Part shown: positions 52,512 through 61,609 of the stretch, piece by piece
Layout of the letters: every line of letters starts with the position of its first letter
How positions within the stretch are numbered: the stretch's first letter is position 1
Assembly (NCBI RefSeq): GCF_009745975.1
Contig: NZ_WHOL01000126.1
Location: forward strand, 28,417-92,416
Direction of reading: 5' to 3'
DNA from: Actinokineospora pegani
Lineage (GTDB): Bacteria > Actinomycetota > Actinomycetes > Mycobacteriales > Pseudonocardiaceae
Length of the DNA: 64,000 nt
The notes under the pieces: generated by a model
Seen by the model: only the letters and a program-made list of their open reading frames with translations
Told to the model about the DNA's origin: nothing
Databases searched by the model: none
Made by a program: the position numbers and the translations under genes

Positions 52512-53921
52512 ATGGGGTGCAGACCGCGGGCGGGTTCGGTCCGGGCAGGACACCGCGCGGTGTTCGGGGCGCTGCTCGCGACCGCGCTGCTGGCCGCCCC
52601 CGCCGTCGCCGCCCCGGCGCGGGCCGCCGCGGCCGTCGAGAGCCCGGTCGTCCCCACGCCCTACACGTGTGAGTTCCCCGTCCTCGGGGCGCGCGCGGTG
52701 TCGGTCGTGGTCGGGGCCGACCTGCCGGTGGCGGTGCCGCTCGGCGCTCCGTCGGACGGCTTCGCGGTGCGCGCCGCGATCACCCTGCCCGCCGAGGTCG
52801 TCGAGGCGATGAGCGCGGCGGGCGGGACCAGGGTCTCCGGGTCGGTCGAGGTCGGCGTCGCCGTGGCGGGCGCCGAGCAGCCCAGGACCGTGCCGGTGCG
52901 GGCCTCGCTGGCCGAGGCCGCGCTGCCCGCGACCGGCGAGGTGGCGCTCTCGGCGACGGGGGTGTTCCCCGAGCAGGTGCTGCGCTCGGCCGGGCTGGCG
53001 CAGGTCTCGGCCCGCGGCATCGCGCTGAGCCTCGACCCGGCGGCCGCGCCGGGGTGGGCGCCCCCGTCCGGCGGGCGGGTCCAGGTGCCGTGCGCGCCGC
53101 ACGAGGACGCGGAGGCCGACCTGGGCACCACCGAGGTCTCGGCGTCGGTGGACTGGGCGGCGCCGACCGAGCTGACCGTCACCGCGACGACCGCCACCAG
53201 CGTGAGCCTGTCGTGGGCGCCGCCCGGCGGCCGGACCATCGCGGGCTACGAGGTGCGCGTCGGCGACTCCGTCGTGGCCACGGTGACCGAGCCGACCGCG
53301 ACGGTCAGCGACCTGCGGCCGGGCGCCGAGCACTCGTTCACCGTGCAGGCGCGCGACGACATCGACCGCCGCTCGCGCGCCAGCGCCCCGGTCACCGCCC
53401 GCACCCCCGTCTCGGTCGTGCGGCGCGCCTACGACATCGCCGCGGTCACCCAGCACGCCGCGCTGGACCTGCGGCTGAGCCTGACCGGGCGGGCCGACGC
53501 CGAGATCGACGTGGCCAGCGGGCTGTCCGCTGTGGAGCTGGAGCTGGACGACACGACCGCGCGCACCCGCATGTTCGGCCTGATCCCCATTGAGGCCGTC
53601 GTCGCGTTCGACGCGGGCGGCACCACCGCGACGCTGAGCCAGGACGGCCTGGCGGTGTCCACCCGGGTCAGCGTCGTGCTGCCCAGCATCACCCTGTTCG
53701 GCTACCCCGTCAGCTCCGGTTCCTCCTGCCGCACCAGCGTCCCCGCCGACATCGCCCTGCACTCCGAGGGCGCGTTCGACCCGCTCACCGGCGGCGCGAT
53801 CGCGGGCACCTACACCATCCCGGCGCTGGCGGGCTGCGGCGACCTGACCAAGGCGCTGACGGCCATGGCCTCCGGCCCCGGCAACACCCTCGACCTGACC
53901 CTGACCGTTCGCCCGGACTGA
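52512..53921 (+). CDS. Secreted fibronectin type III protein with DUF6801-like domain
   Basis: The 469-residue protein has a signal peptide (HRAVFGALLATALLAAPAVA) cleaved near ARA. Residues 45-210 start with PTPYTCEFPVLGARAVSVVV, typical of the DUF6801-like secreted domain. Residues 210-300 are a fibronectin III domain (LTVTATTATSVSLSWAPPGG, LRPGAEHSFTVQARDDIDRR). The C-terminal 170 residues form another beta-rich domain with a likely disulfide (SSCRTSVPADIALHSEG, ALAGCGDLTKAL). It is probably a cell-surface protein. ATG 52512 or GTG 52509 may start it. Confidence 0.65.
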   Translation: MGCRPRAGSVRAGHRAVFGALLATALLAAPAVAAPARAAAAVESPVVPTPYTCEFPVLGARAVSVVVGADLPVAVPLGAPSDGFAVRAAITLPAEVVEAMSAAGGTRVSGSVEVGVAVAGAEQPRTVPVRASLAEAALPATGEVALSATGVFPEQVLRSAGLAQVSARGIALSLDPAAAPGWAPPSGGRVQVPCAPHEDAEADLGTTEVSASVDWAAPTELTVTATTATSVSLSWAPPGGRTIAGYEVRVGDSVVATVTEPTATVSDLRPGAEHSFTVQARDDIDRRSRASAPVTARTPVSVVRRAYDIAAVTQHAALDLRLSLTGRADAEIDVASGLSAVELELDDTTARTRMFGLIPIEAVVAFDAGGTTATLSQDGLAVSTRVSVVLPSITLFGYPVSSGSSCRTSVPADIALHSEGAFDPLTGGAIAGTYTIPALAGCGDLTKALTAMASGPGNTLDLTLTVRPD

Positions 53922-53951
53922 CCGCCGCACCCGAGCAGGAAGAGCCCCACC

Positions 53952-54524
53952 GTGTCCCGCATCGCCCCCGGCACCCTCCGCGACAACCGCCTGTTCGGCT
54001 GGCTGTTCCCCAGAGTGGCCGGACTGGTCGCGGGCACCCAGCCGCCCGCGGTGTTCTCCGTCCTCGGCCGCAACCGCCCGCTGTTCAAGGCGTGGCTGCA
54101 CTTCTCCGGCAGGCTCATGGCCCGCGGCAACCTCCGCCGCCGGGACACCGAACTGGTCATCCTGCGCGTGGCCCACCACAGCTCGTCGGCCTACGAGTGG
54201 GCCCACCACGTCCACCTGGCCTCCCGGCTGGGTTTCACCGCCGAGCACTTCGACGCCGTGCGCGAGGGGCCCGACAACCCGCTGTGGGACGCCAGGCAGC
54301 GGGTCCTGCTGCTCGCCGTCGACCACCTCACCGAGCACGGGGACCTCGACGACGACCTGTGGGCCGCCGTCCGCGAGCACCTCGACGAGCCGACCGTGAT
54401 CGAGTTCCTGTTCCTGGTGGGCCACTACCAGATGCTCGCCACCGTGCTGACCACCCTGCGCATCGAGCCGGACCCGCCCGCGACCGGCCTGACCAGGGCG
54501 CTGCACAGGCTGATCGCCCGCTGA
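53952..54524 (+). CDS. Carboxymuconolactone decarboxylase (AhpD-like) family protein
   Basis: The 190-residue helical protein has the CMD fold: RLMARGNLRRRDTELVILRV, then SSAYEWAHHVHLASRLGFTA, and LDEPTVIEFLFLVGHYQMLA. The redox CxxC of AhpD is absent; Glu-x-x-His-His occupies the site, as in decarboxylase-like members. Function unclear, possibly gamma-carboxymuconolactone-like chemistry. GTG 53952 follows AGGAAGAGCC. It starts 30 nt after the FN3 gene and ends at a hairpin. Confidence 0.75.
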   Translation: MSRIAPGTLRDNRLFGWLFPRVAGLVAGTQPPAVFSVLGRNRPLFKAWLHFSGRLMARGNLRRRDTELVILRVAHHSSSAYEWAHHVHLASRLGFTAEHFDAVREGPDNPLWDARQRVLLLAVDHLTEHGDLDDDLWAAVREHLDEPTVIEFLFLVGHYQMLATVLTTLRIEPDPPATGLTRALHRLIAR

Positions 54525-54536
54525 CCCGACAGGGCA

Positions 54537-54555
54537 GGGCGGCTGGGCGCCGCCC
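54537..54555 (+). terminator. Short hairpin after the CMD gene
   Basis: GGGCGGC (54537-54543) and GCCGCCC (54549-54555) with a 5-nt loop, 12 nt past the stop codon. Confidence 0.45.
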
Positions 54556-54686
54556 GCCCCCCCAGGTGACCCCATCCGCGCAGGTCAGCGGCACCGGCCA
54601 GGAATGGCCCGGTGCTGGCCTGGCCACCGCGGCCGCGGCGGGGTGAGCATCGGACCCCCACCAGTCGGATCGAGGGGGCAAACCAG

Positions 54687-55946
54687 GTGACCACCTACCA
54701 GCAGCTCAGGACCGTCGCCCCGGAGGCGTTCGCGGCGGCGGCCGACGACTGGCTCCGGCTCGCCACGGAGGCGGAGGCCTCGGCCGACCGGCTCTACGAG
54801 CGCGACGGCAAGGCGTTGGCGGAGAACTGGGCGGACGAGGTCGGGGAGCGGGCGCGGGGCACCATCCAGAAGGTGGCCCAGGACTTCCAGGTGGCGGGCA
54901 TGTCCCTGCGCGGCGTGCTCTCCACGCTGGACGGTTTCGCCGACGCCATCGCGCTGTGCAGGCACAACCTCGAGTCGGCGGTCGACTACGCCGTCCGGGC
55001 GGGACTGGCCGTCGACGCCGACGGGCGGGTCACCGTGCCCGCGGGCACGGACGACAAGGCGCTGGTCGAGAAGGCGCACGAGGCCTCGGCGCTCATCGCG
55101 GACGCGGTGCGCGACGCGACCCGCGTCGACGAGGAGGCGGCGGCGGCGTTGGCCGGGCTGGTCGAGCCGGCGGGGATCACCGAGGTGCTCAGCCAGGACG
55201 AGATCCGCGAGCGGGTGCTCAACGACCCGGTGCGCGAGGCCACGGTCGCCTCGGTGGAAATGATCAAAGAGACGATGCCGCTCGAGGCAGGCCCGCAGCG
55301 GCAGGCGGCCTGGTGGAACTCGCTGACGCCAGAGCAGCGGGAGCAGTACAAGCGGGCGGCCCCGGTCGAGCTGCACGACATGGCGGGCACCCCGGAGGAG
55401 GTCCGCCGGGAGCTGATCGGCGACGACGGCCTCAACCGGGTCGAGATGGTCCGCTGGGTCACCGAGCACGGCGACACCGACCACAAGGACGTCCCCGGCA
55501 TGTCCAACTGCACGAACTTCGTCTCGCACGCGATGCGCGACGGCGGCGGGCTGCCGGAGGAGGGCGACGGGCAGGGCTGGAAGAACCCGGACGACTGGTA
55601 CACCAACCGGGGCGAGGACGGCGACCGGCCCTACCTGCCCAACAACAAGGACCACTCCGAGCCGTGGGCGGCGGCGCAGAACCACCACGACTACATGCTG
55701 CGCCACGGCGGCGAGACCGTCACCGCGGAGCAGGCGAAGCCGGGCGACATCATCTACTTCAAGGACCAGGAGAGCATCCACCACGCCGCCGTCGTCACCG
55801 CGGTCACCCCGGACGGCGAGGTCGTCTACACCCAGCACACCCCGAGCATGTCCAGTCTCGGTCTCGAAGACCGCCTGCCGCACAACGACATCGCCGCGGG
55901 CCCGGACACCCCGATCATCGTCCGCCCGCACCCCGACTGGGTCTGA
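54687..55946 (+). CDS. Type VII-like effector with C-terminal amidase (Amidase_6-like) domain
   Basis: The 419-residue protein starts VTTYQQLRTVAPEAFAAAAD and its first 110 residues are long helices, like the LXG/WXG export domains of type VII substrates, with no signal peptide. Residues 200-419 are a cysteine amidase: the nucleophile C275 in PGMSNCTNFVSHAMRDGG, the DWYTNRG region, and the His in ESIHHAAVVTAVTPDG (365-366). Such domains cut peptidoglycan peptides. GTG 54687 follows GAGGGGG. The small partner gene comes 30 nt downstream; order is reversed relative to most WXG100-effector pairs. Confidence 0.72.
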   Translation: MTTYQQLRTVAPEAFAAAADDWLRLATEAEASADRLYERDGKALAENWADEVGERARGTIQKVAQDFQVAGMSLRGVLSTLDGFADAIALCRHNLESAVDYAVRAGLAVDADGRVTVPAGTDDKALVEKAHEASALIADAVRDATRVDEEAAAALAGLVEPAGITEVLSQDEIRERVLNDPVREATVASVEMIKETMPLEAGPQRQAAWWNSLTPEQREQYKRAAPVELHDMAGTPEEVRRELIGDDGLNRVEMVRWVTEHGDTDHKDVPGMSNCTNFVSHAMRDGGGLPEEGDGQGWKNPDDWYTNRGEDGDRPYLPNNKDHSEPWAAAQNHHDYMLRHGGETVTAEQAKPGDIIYFKDQESIHHAAVVTAVTPDGEVVYTQHTPSMSSLGLEDRLPHNDIAAGPDTPIIVRPHPDWV

Positions 55947-55976
55947 CCCGCCCCCCGAGCACGAGGAGACGAACGC

Positions 55977-56309
55977 GTGGCACCGCAGCACGGCGACACC
56001 ATCACCATGACCCCGGAGGCGGTCCGGCGGATCGCCGACCAGATCGCCTCGGACGCCGAGGCGTCGAGGACCACCGTCGACGGCCTGTTCACCACCACCG
56101 AGACGGCGGTCGAACAGCACGCCGGCTGGCTGACCACCGACGCACTGCGCCGGTGCGGCGAGACCTGGCGGCAGGAACTGCGCGGCCTGGTCGACCAGAG
56201 CGGGCAGGCGGCCCACGACCTGCTGACGAGCGCGGAGACCGTGGACCTGGCCGACGACGAGGCACGCCAGCGGTTCGGCGCGGTGCTCAGCGAGCTGTCG
56301 ACGGGCTGA
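55977..56309 (+). CDS. WXG100-like partner of the amidase effector
   Basis: The 110-residue helical protein (TITMTPEAVRRIADQIASDA, then AVEQHAGWLTTDALRRCGET) is the size of a WXG100 protein, with a Trp in the turn between helices (AGWLTTDA). The strict Trp-x-Gly is replaced. It probably forms a helical hairpin that pairs with the effector for export. GTG 55977 follows GAGGAGACG. It may otherwise be an immunity protein. Confidence 0.65.
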   Translation: MAPQHGDTITMTPEAVRRIADQIASDAEASRTTVDGLFTTTETAVEQHAGWLTTDALRRCGETWRQELRGLVDQSGQAAHDLLTSAETVDLADDEARQRFGAVLSELSTG

Positions 56310-56643
56310 CGCACCCCGGTCGGGGTGCACCGCCACGGCACGGGGGCTCGGCGCGAGTCGGCCCGGCCGCCTGCCAGTAGCCATCGATCAGGCCCCCGGC
56401 TACTGTCCGCGATCCGCCGGGAGTGATGTGCGCCGCATCGGCGACGGCGTCCTGGGTGAACGCGGTTGATCCGAACGGGCGGTGACCAAATACCCTCCGG
56501 ATTGTCACCCGTACGGTCTATCCTGGCCGGGCTGTACCGAGAACCGGCTCATCAGAGCCCAATGGCGACGACTCGTGGGGGAGTCGTCCTGCCCACCAGC
56601 GCGCGAGGCCGCGCGCACCGCTGCTCCCTGGAGGTCTCAACCC
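56310..56643 (+). other. Upstream region of the DHA2 transporter
   Basis: 334 nt with no gene recognised. The ribosome site GGAGG (56628-56632) of the transporter lies at the end. An AT-richer patch around 56465-56525 likely contains the promoter, with TATCCT at 56519-56524 as a possible -10, but no matching -35 was found. Confidence 0.35.
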
Positions 56644-58155
56644 ATGGCTACCCCTGCCGCCGCGCCACCCGCGGGCGGCGACAAGCTCGACCCCGCCGTG
56701 CTCAAGATCGCGGGCGTCGTCGTGCTGGGCGTCATCATGTCCATCCTCGACGTCACGGTGGTCAGCGTCGCGCTGCGCACCTTCGAGCAAGAGTTCCAGG
56801 CCAGCTACGCGACCGTGGCCTGGACGATGACCGGCTACACCCTCGCGCTGGCCGCGGTCATCCCGCTGACCGGCTGGGCGGCGGACCGGTTCGGGACCAA
56901 GCGCCTCTACATCACCGCGCTGGTGCTGTTCGTCCTGGGCTCCGTGCTGTGCAGCATGGCCTGGGACATCACCACGCTGATCACCTTCCGGGTGCTGCAG
57001 GGCCTCGGCGGCGGCATGCTGCTGCCGCTGGGCATGACGATCATGACCAAGGCGGCGGGCCCGGACCGCATCGGCCGGGTCATGGCCGTGCTGGGCGTGC
57101 CGATGCTGCTCGGCCCGATCGGCGGCCCGATCCTGGGCGGCTGGATGATCGACGCGCTGAGCTGGCACTGGATCTTCCTGATCAACCTGCCGGTGGGCGT
57201 CATCGCCCTGGTCGCGGCGATCGCCGTGCTGCCGAAGGACAACCCGTCGCCGTCGGAGACCTTCGACTACGTCGGCATGCTGCTGCTGTCCCCCGGTTTG
57301 GCGCTGCTGCTGTTCGGCGTCTCGTCGATCCCGGAGACCGGCACGGTCTCCAGCACCCGGGTGCTGGTCCCGGCCCTGATCGGCTTGGTGCTGGTGGTCA
57401 GCTTCGTGTTCCACGCCCTGCGCCAGCGGCACCCGCTGATCGACCTGCGGCTGTTCCAGAACCGCCAGCTCACCATGGCCACCATCACGCTGTTCCTGTT
57501 CGCGGTGGCGTTCTTCGGGGCGATGCTGCTGATGCCCACCTACTTCCTGCAGGTGCGCGGGGAGACCACGCTGGCCGCTGGTCTGCTGCTGGCCCCGCAG
57601 GGCATCGGAGCCATGATCAGCATGCCGATCGCGGGCAAGCTGGCCGACAAGACCGGCGCGGGGCGAATCGTGCTGACCGGCATGGTGCCCATCGCCATCG
57701 GCATGGGCGTGCTCACCCAGCTCAGCGCGGACACCTCGTACGTGGTGATCCTGGGCGTGCTGTTCCTGATGGGCCTGGGCATGGGCGCGTCGATGATGCC
57801 CCTGATGTCCGCGGCGCTGCAGACGCTCACCGACCACACCGTGGCCCGCGGGTCGACGCTGATGAACATCGTCCAGCAGGTGGCGGCCTCGATCGGCACC
57901 GCGGTCATGTCGGTGGTGCTGACCAGCCAGATCAAGGCATCCGACGCCGCCGCCAGGGTGGCCTCGGGGCAGGTGCCCCCGCAGGAGCTCCCCGGGGTGC
58001 TCCAGCAGGCCTCGGAGGACGCCGCGTCGGGCTTCGCGACGGCGTTCACCGTGGCGTTCGTGCTGCTCGTGCTGACGCTGGTCCCGGCTCTGCTGCTGCC
58101 CAGGCACAAGGCGCAGTCGGCGAGCTCGCAGTCGGCCCCGATGGTCATGCACTGA
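56644..58155 (+). CDS. DHA2 (14-TM) MFS drug exporter, EmrB/QacA type
   Basis: The 503-residue transporter begins with a soluble 20-residue stretch, then MSILDVTVVSVALRTFEQEF (DHA2 motif in helix 1), GWAADRFGTKRLYI (motif A) and LGVPMLLGPIGGPILGGWMI (antiporter motif C). Fourteen helices are predicted. It should export lipophilic compounds in exchange for protons. The TetR gene at 59914 is over 1.7 kb away and on the other side of a convergent gene, so control by it is uncertain. A strong bidirectional terminator follows. Confidence 0.88.
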   Translation: MATPAAAPPAGGDKLDPAVLKIAGVVVLGVIMSILDVTVVSVALRTFEQEFQASYATVAWTMTGYTLALAAVIPLTGWAADRFGTKRLYITALVLFVLGSVLCSMAWDITTLITFRVLQGLGGGMLLPLGMTIMTKAAGPDRIGRVMAVLGVPMLLGPIGGPILGGWMIDALSWHWIFLINLPVGVIALVAAIAVLPKDNPSPSETFDYVGMLLLSPGLALLLFGVSSIPETGTVSSTRVLVPALIGLVLVVSFVFHALRQRHPLIDLRLFQNRQLTMATITLFLFAVAFFGAMLLMPTYFLQVRGETTLAAGLLLAPQGIGAMISMPIAGKLADKTGAGRIVLTGMVPIAIGMGVLTQLSADTSYVVILGVLFLMGLGMGASMMPLMSAALQTLTDHTVARGSTLMNIVQQVAASIGTAVMSVVLTSQIKASDAAARVASGQVPPQELPGVLQQASEDAASGFATAFTVAFVLLVLTLVPALLLPRHKAQSASSQSAPMVMH

Positions 58156-58174
58156 CGGGTCTCGACCCACACGG

Positions 58175-58208
58175 AGCGGGCCCCCGTCCACGTGGACGGG
58201 GGCCCGCT
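58175..58208. terminator. 34-bp perfect palindrome acting as bidirectional terminator
   Basis: The 34 bp are a perfect palindrome centred at 58191.5; each arm is AGCGGGCCCCCGTCCAC or its complement. It lies between the convergent DHA2 gene (stop 58155) and the propeller gene (stop 58223), so one hairpin can end both transcripts. Confidence 0.8.
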
Positions 58209-58222
58209 TCGTCGTCCGGCGG

Positions 58223-59659
58223 TCAGCGCAGGGCCACCAGGGTGGGGCCGCGCTGCTCGAACACGATGGGGCCGGTCGTGGACATGGTGATCGGGCCGGT
58301 GTGGGCGCCGCGGTCCACCGGGATGACCGCCTCGTCGGCCCCGGTGAGCGGGTCGCGGACCACCAGGGCGCCCTTGATGGGCAGCACGAGCTTGCCCGCG
58401 AAGACGACACCGGGGCCGAGGGTGTCCTGGGCGACCCACATGACCCGCAGGTCCGTCTTGGTCAGCGCCACGGTCCGCGAGCCGGTGAACCAGTAGACGG
58501 CGTCGGAGCTCGCCGTGGACAGCACCGCCGCGCCCGGCGGGTCCAGGTTGGCCAGCTCCGCGTTGGGCATGTCCACGGGCTCTTCGCTCGCCACGACGCC
58601 GTCGGCGTCGTAGACGCGGACGCGGGGCGGGTCGGCGAGGGCGACGGCGGTGTGCGTCTCGGTGACCGCCAGGACCCGGGCGCGCGCGCCGACGACGGAC
58701 GAGGAGACCTCCTCGATGTCGTCGTTGTCCCGGCCGCTGGGGGTCTGCGCCTTGTACACGGTGAGCCGGTCGGCCCCGGCGTCGTCCGGGCAGCGCTCGA
58801 CGACGGCGACCTTGCCCGCGCCGACGGCCTGGCTGCCGAAGTGGCAGTGGTGGCGCAGGTCCTCCCTGGGCTGCACCGGCGTCGGGCGGGTGCCGTACTG
58901 CGAGGACATGACCAGGTCGGAGCGCCAACTGGTGAGCAGCCTGCGGCCGCTGGTGGTGACGTTGGAGCCGTCGGAGAGCAGCCGGGTGCCGCGCTCGGCG
59001 TCGGAGTTGCGGGTGCGCTCCAGGCTGCCGGTGCCGCCGTCGAGGCCCGCGACCTCCGAGCAGCCGCCGTCGGAGTAGAGGTCGCTGCTGGGCAGGTTGC
59101 CGCCGTCGGTGGCGTAGAGGGCCAGGACGGTGCCGGTGTCGGTGCGCAGCGGCGGGACGGTGTCGAACGGGGCGACCGTGCACAGGGCGTTGTCGCGCTT
59201 GTAGCGCCAGATCGGGTCGCCGGTGAGCGGGTCGCGGCCGATGACCTCGCCCGCGGCCCCGGTGGCGACCACGGGACCGGCGACGACCGGGTACGGGGTG
59301 TTCGGGCTGTCGGCGCGCCAGGTCTCGGCCAGCGAAGGCGGGAACTGCGCCGGGGCGGCCTGCACCGCGCGCGCGACCGGCACCGGCGCGGAGCGGGTCG
59401 CGGCGATGTCGCTGGTCTGCCAGACGACGACGGAGGTCACCACCACGGCCGCGACGAGGGCCGCCGCGATGATCCAGTCGCGCTTGCGCGTGAAGCTCCG
59501 GGCGGGTGCCGCCGGGGTCTCGCCACTCGGATTAATCGAAGTGTGGTGAGGGTTACTCTGGAGCTGGTCCTCCGGGGCGTCCGCGTCGGGCCCGCGCGGG
59601 GTGTCCGGTTCGTCCCCGGCCTGCTCGGCCCCGCGTCCGCCGACCGCGTCGTCCGTCAC
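58223..59659 (-). CDS. Membrane-anchored PQQ-like beta-propeller protein
   Basis: The 478-residue protein has a disordered acidic N-terminus (DEPDTPRGPDADAPEDQLQS), one membrane helix (WIIAAALVAAVVVTSVVVW, about residue 65-83) and then an extracytoplasmic propeller with repeats such as GEVIGRDPLTGDPIWRYKRD and GKLVLPIKGALVVRDPLTGA. Four cysteines (NALCTVAPF, GGCSEVAG, HHCHFG, ERCPDDAG) probably pair. These blades resemble PQQ-dehydrogenase repeats but lack enzyme motifs; a scaffold or sensor role is likely. GTG 59659 follows GGGAGCAGGC. Confidence 0.7.
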   Translation of the reverse strand: MTDDAVGGRGAEQAGDEPDTPRGPDADAPEDQLQSNPHHTSINPSGETPAAPARSFTRKRDWIIAAALVAAVVVTSVVVWQTSDIAATRSAPVPVARAVQAAPAQFPPSLAETWRADSPNTPYPVVAGPVVATGAAGEVIGRDPLTGDPIWRYKRDNALCTVAPFDTVPPLRTDTGTVLALYATDGGNLPSSDLYSDGGCSEVAGLDGGTGSLERTRNSDAERGTRLLSDGSNVTTSGRRLLTSWRSDLVMSSQYGTRPTPVQPREDLRHHCHFGSQAVGAGKVAVVERCPDDAGADRLTVYKAQTPSGRDNDDIEEVSSSVVGARARVLAVTETHTAVALADPPRVRVYDADGVVASEEPVDMPNAELANLDPPGAAVLSTASSDAVYWFTGSRTVALTKTDLRVMWVAQDTLGPGVVFAGKLVLPIKGALVVRDPLTGADEAVIPVDRGAHTGPITMSTTGPIVFEQRGPTLVALR

Positions 59660-59913
59660 GCCTGCTCCCTTGTTTACCCAGCTCAGCACTGATTTGCGCG
59701 CTACCGTGGCACATCGGCGACGATGGCTCAACAGCGGCTCACGCTAGCGCGCGGAATGTGTCATCCCCGTTCAGGTCGGGGGCGCGTGGATGCGCCGGAA
59801 GCGGCAGACGATCTTCACGGCGGGCGGACCGTACAGCATACATCGACCTCCGCGCCACACTTGTCCCTCGAATGGAGGTAACCTGCGCGCTCGAAACCCA
59901 GGAGGTTCGGTTC

Positions 59914-60522
59914 GTGAGTCCGGCAGCAGAAGTTGAGGCCCCGGTGGCCCGCCGCCCCAAGCGGGCGGACGGGCGACGCAACTACGACGCGATCCTGCAG
60001 GCGGCGCGAACCGCCTTCGCCGGTCGCGGGACCGGGGCGTCCCTGGAGGACATAGCCAAGTCCGCCGGTGTCGCCATCGGCACGCTGTACGGGCACTTCC
60101 CCACGCGGGAGACGCTGGTCGAGGCGTCGGTCCGGGAGCAGCTCGACCAGCTCGAGCAGGCGGCGGCGACGCTGGCCGAGGAGCGGGAAGCGCTGCCCGC
60201 GCTGACTTCCTGGATGCGCTTGGCCGTGGAGCACTGCAGCACCTACCGGGGCCTGGCGAGCTTCCTGGCGGGCAGCGCGCACTCCCCCGGCGCCCCGCTG
60301 CACCGCAGCAGCGCGACGATGCACGCGGCGGCGGCGCCGCTGCTGGCCGGGGCCAAGGCCGCGGGCCACATCGCCGACGGGGTGAGCACCGACGAGCTCT
60401 ACCAGGTGATCACCGCCGCGGCGTGGGTGCGGGAGAACTCCCCCGCCGACGTCGACCACAGCGTGCGCCTGCTGGAGTTCCTGACCGCCGGGATGGCCCC
60501 CGGCGCGCGGATCGGCGGCTGA
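59914..60522 (+). CDS. TetR/AcrR-family regulator
   Basis: The 202-residue protein has a 20-residue N-terminal tail, then a TetR helix-turn-helix: ILQAARTAFAGRGTGASLED, IAKSAGVAIGTLYGHFPTRE. The ligand-binding domain contains LTSWMRLAVEHCSTYRGLAS, common in the actinobacterial SbtR-like C-terminal domain. GTG 59914 is supported by AGGAGG 9 nt upstream. The target gene is not evident; the divergent propeller gene and the next small membrane protein are the nearest options. An AT-richer stretch at 59820-59880 may hold its promoter. Confidence 0.82.
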   Translation: MSPAAEVEAPVARRPKRADGRRNYDAILQAARTAFAGRGTGASLEDIAKSAGVAIGTLYGHFPTRETLVEASVREQLDQLEQAAATLAEEREALPALTSWMRLAVEHCSTYRGLASFLAGSAHSPGAPLHRSSATMHAAAAPLLAGAKAAGHIADGVSTDELYQVITAAAWVRENSPADVDHSVRLLEFLTAGMAPGARIGG

Positions 60523-60670
60523 GGAGCCCGCGCGCCGGACGCCATCCGGTGGCGAAACCGTTGGCGCGCGGTGAAACACGTCTCGGCCACCCGCTTGTGG
60601 TGTGAGACGGGCTCGCCCCGGGTACGTACCGGGTAGAGCCCGTCCGCACCGAGCAGGAGGTCAGAGTCCA

Positions 60671-60808
60671 ATGTGGATCGCCCTCGCCACCCCGCTGGTC
60701 ATGATGATCGGAGCCGTCGGCATGGCCCGGCTCGAGCCCGCGGTGCTGCACCCGGTCACCCCCACCTCCGACGACCCGCTGCAGCACCCGATCAACGCCG
60801 AGGTCTGA
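60671..60808 (+). CDS. 45-residue single-pass membrane protein
   Basis: ATG 60671 follows CAGGAGG by 11 nt. The product begins MWIALATPLVMMIGAVGMAR, one membrane helix, and ends in a short polar tail (DDPLQHPINAEV). No family assigned. It sits between a TetR gene and an RsbW-like kinase. Its strong ribosome site and clean hydrophobic/polar division support that it is real. Confidence 0.6.
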   Translation: MWIALATPLVMMIGAVGMARLEPAVLHPVTPTSDDPLQHPINAEV

Positions 60809-60938
60809 CCTCCGCTCCACAGTGGACGGTTTCCCACCGCTCCACGAAGATCACCCGATTGGGTTAAGCGCGCCCTTGGTGCCCGTAACGGCGCCCCTCG
60901 CCACCGCGAAAGACAGTCAGCGCGGCAGGGGAGGAACC

Positions 60939-61367
60939 ATGGCCACCACGCACCACGACGACGCCACCCACCAGGGCGGCGCGGCACCGCCGACGCAATT
61001 GGCCCTGTCCGTCCCGGCCACCCCCTGCACCCTCTCCACCGTCCGGGCCGACCTGGACCGCTGGATGAACACCCTCGGCGTGTCCACCCCCACCCGCCAG
61101 GACGTCCACCTGGCCCTCGGCGAGGCCCTCACCAACGCCATCGAGCACGGCCACCGCGACACCGCGCCCGCCCCCGTCTCCCTGGCCCTGTCCCACGGCC
61201 CCTCGGGCATCACCCTCCTGGTCAGCGACCAGGGCACCTGGAAACCCCCGGCCCCCGACCCCACCCGGGGCCGCGGCCTGGCCATGATCGAGACCCTCTC
61301 CGACCGCATGACCCTGTCCACCGACGACGGCCGGACCACCCTCACCGCCCGCATCCCCCACCGCTGA
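60939..61367 (+). CDS. RsbW-like ATP-binding (GHKL) anti-sigma-type kinase
   Basis: The 142-residue protein is a bare HATPase domain: N-box ALGEALTNAIEHGHRD, G1 box LLVSDQGTWKPP and G2 region RGRGLAMIETLSDRM. Stand-alone proteins of this type inhibit a sigma factor or phosphorylate an anti-anti-sigma protein. Neither partner is adjacent. The sequence GGGTTAAGCGCGCCC about 80 nt upstream recurs in a similar form before the second kinase gene at 63454. ATG 60939 follows GGGGAGGAACC. Confidence 0.8.
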   Translation: MATTHHDDATHQGGAAPPTQLALSVPATPCTLSTVRADLDRWMNTLGVSTPTRQDVHLALGEALTNAIEHGHRDTAPAPVSLALSHGPSGITLLVSDQGTWKPPAPDPTRGRGLAMIETLSDRMTLSTDDGRTTLTARIPHR

Positions 61368-61609
61368 GCGTCGGCGCGGACCTCCCGGGCGGTCCGCCGC
61401 CGGGGGACCCCCCGCGCACCGGGATTTGCCACCTCCGGACAGCCCGCGCCGCGCGTTTCACGCGTGAGCATGTCAACCGAGGCGTCCACAAGAGTCCTAC
61501 GGTGGCAGAAATAGGGCCTTGAGCAGCGGTATTCAGTGATTGCCCGCGTAGGACCCCGGTCGGGCGGGGTCCGCGTGCCGCTCGCTGACAGCTCGTTCGA
61601 GGAGATCCG

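Noticed and set aside
58175..58208. 34-bp palindrome as an insertion-sequence end or recombination site
   Set aside because: It lies between two convergent stop codons with no transposase or second copy; a bidirectional terminator explains it.
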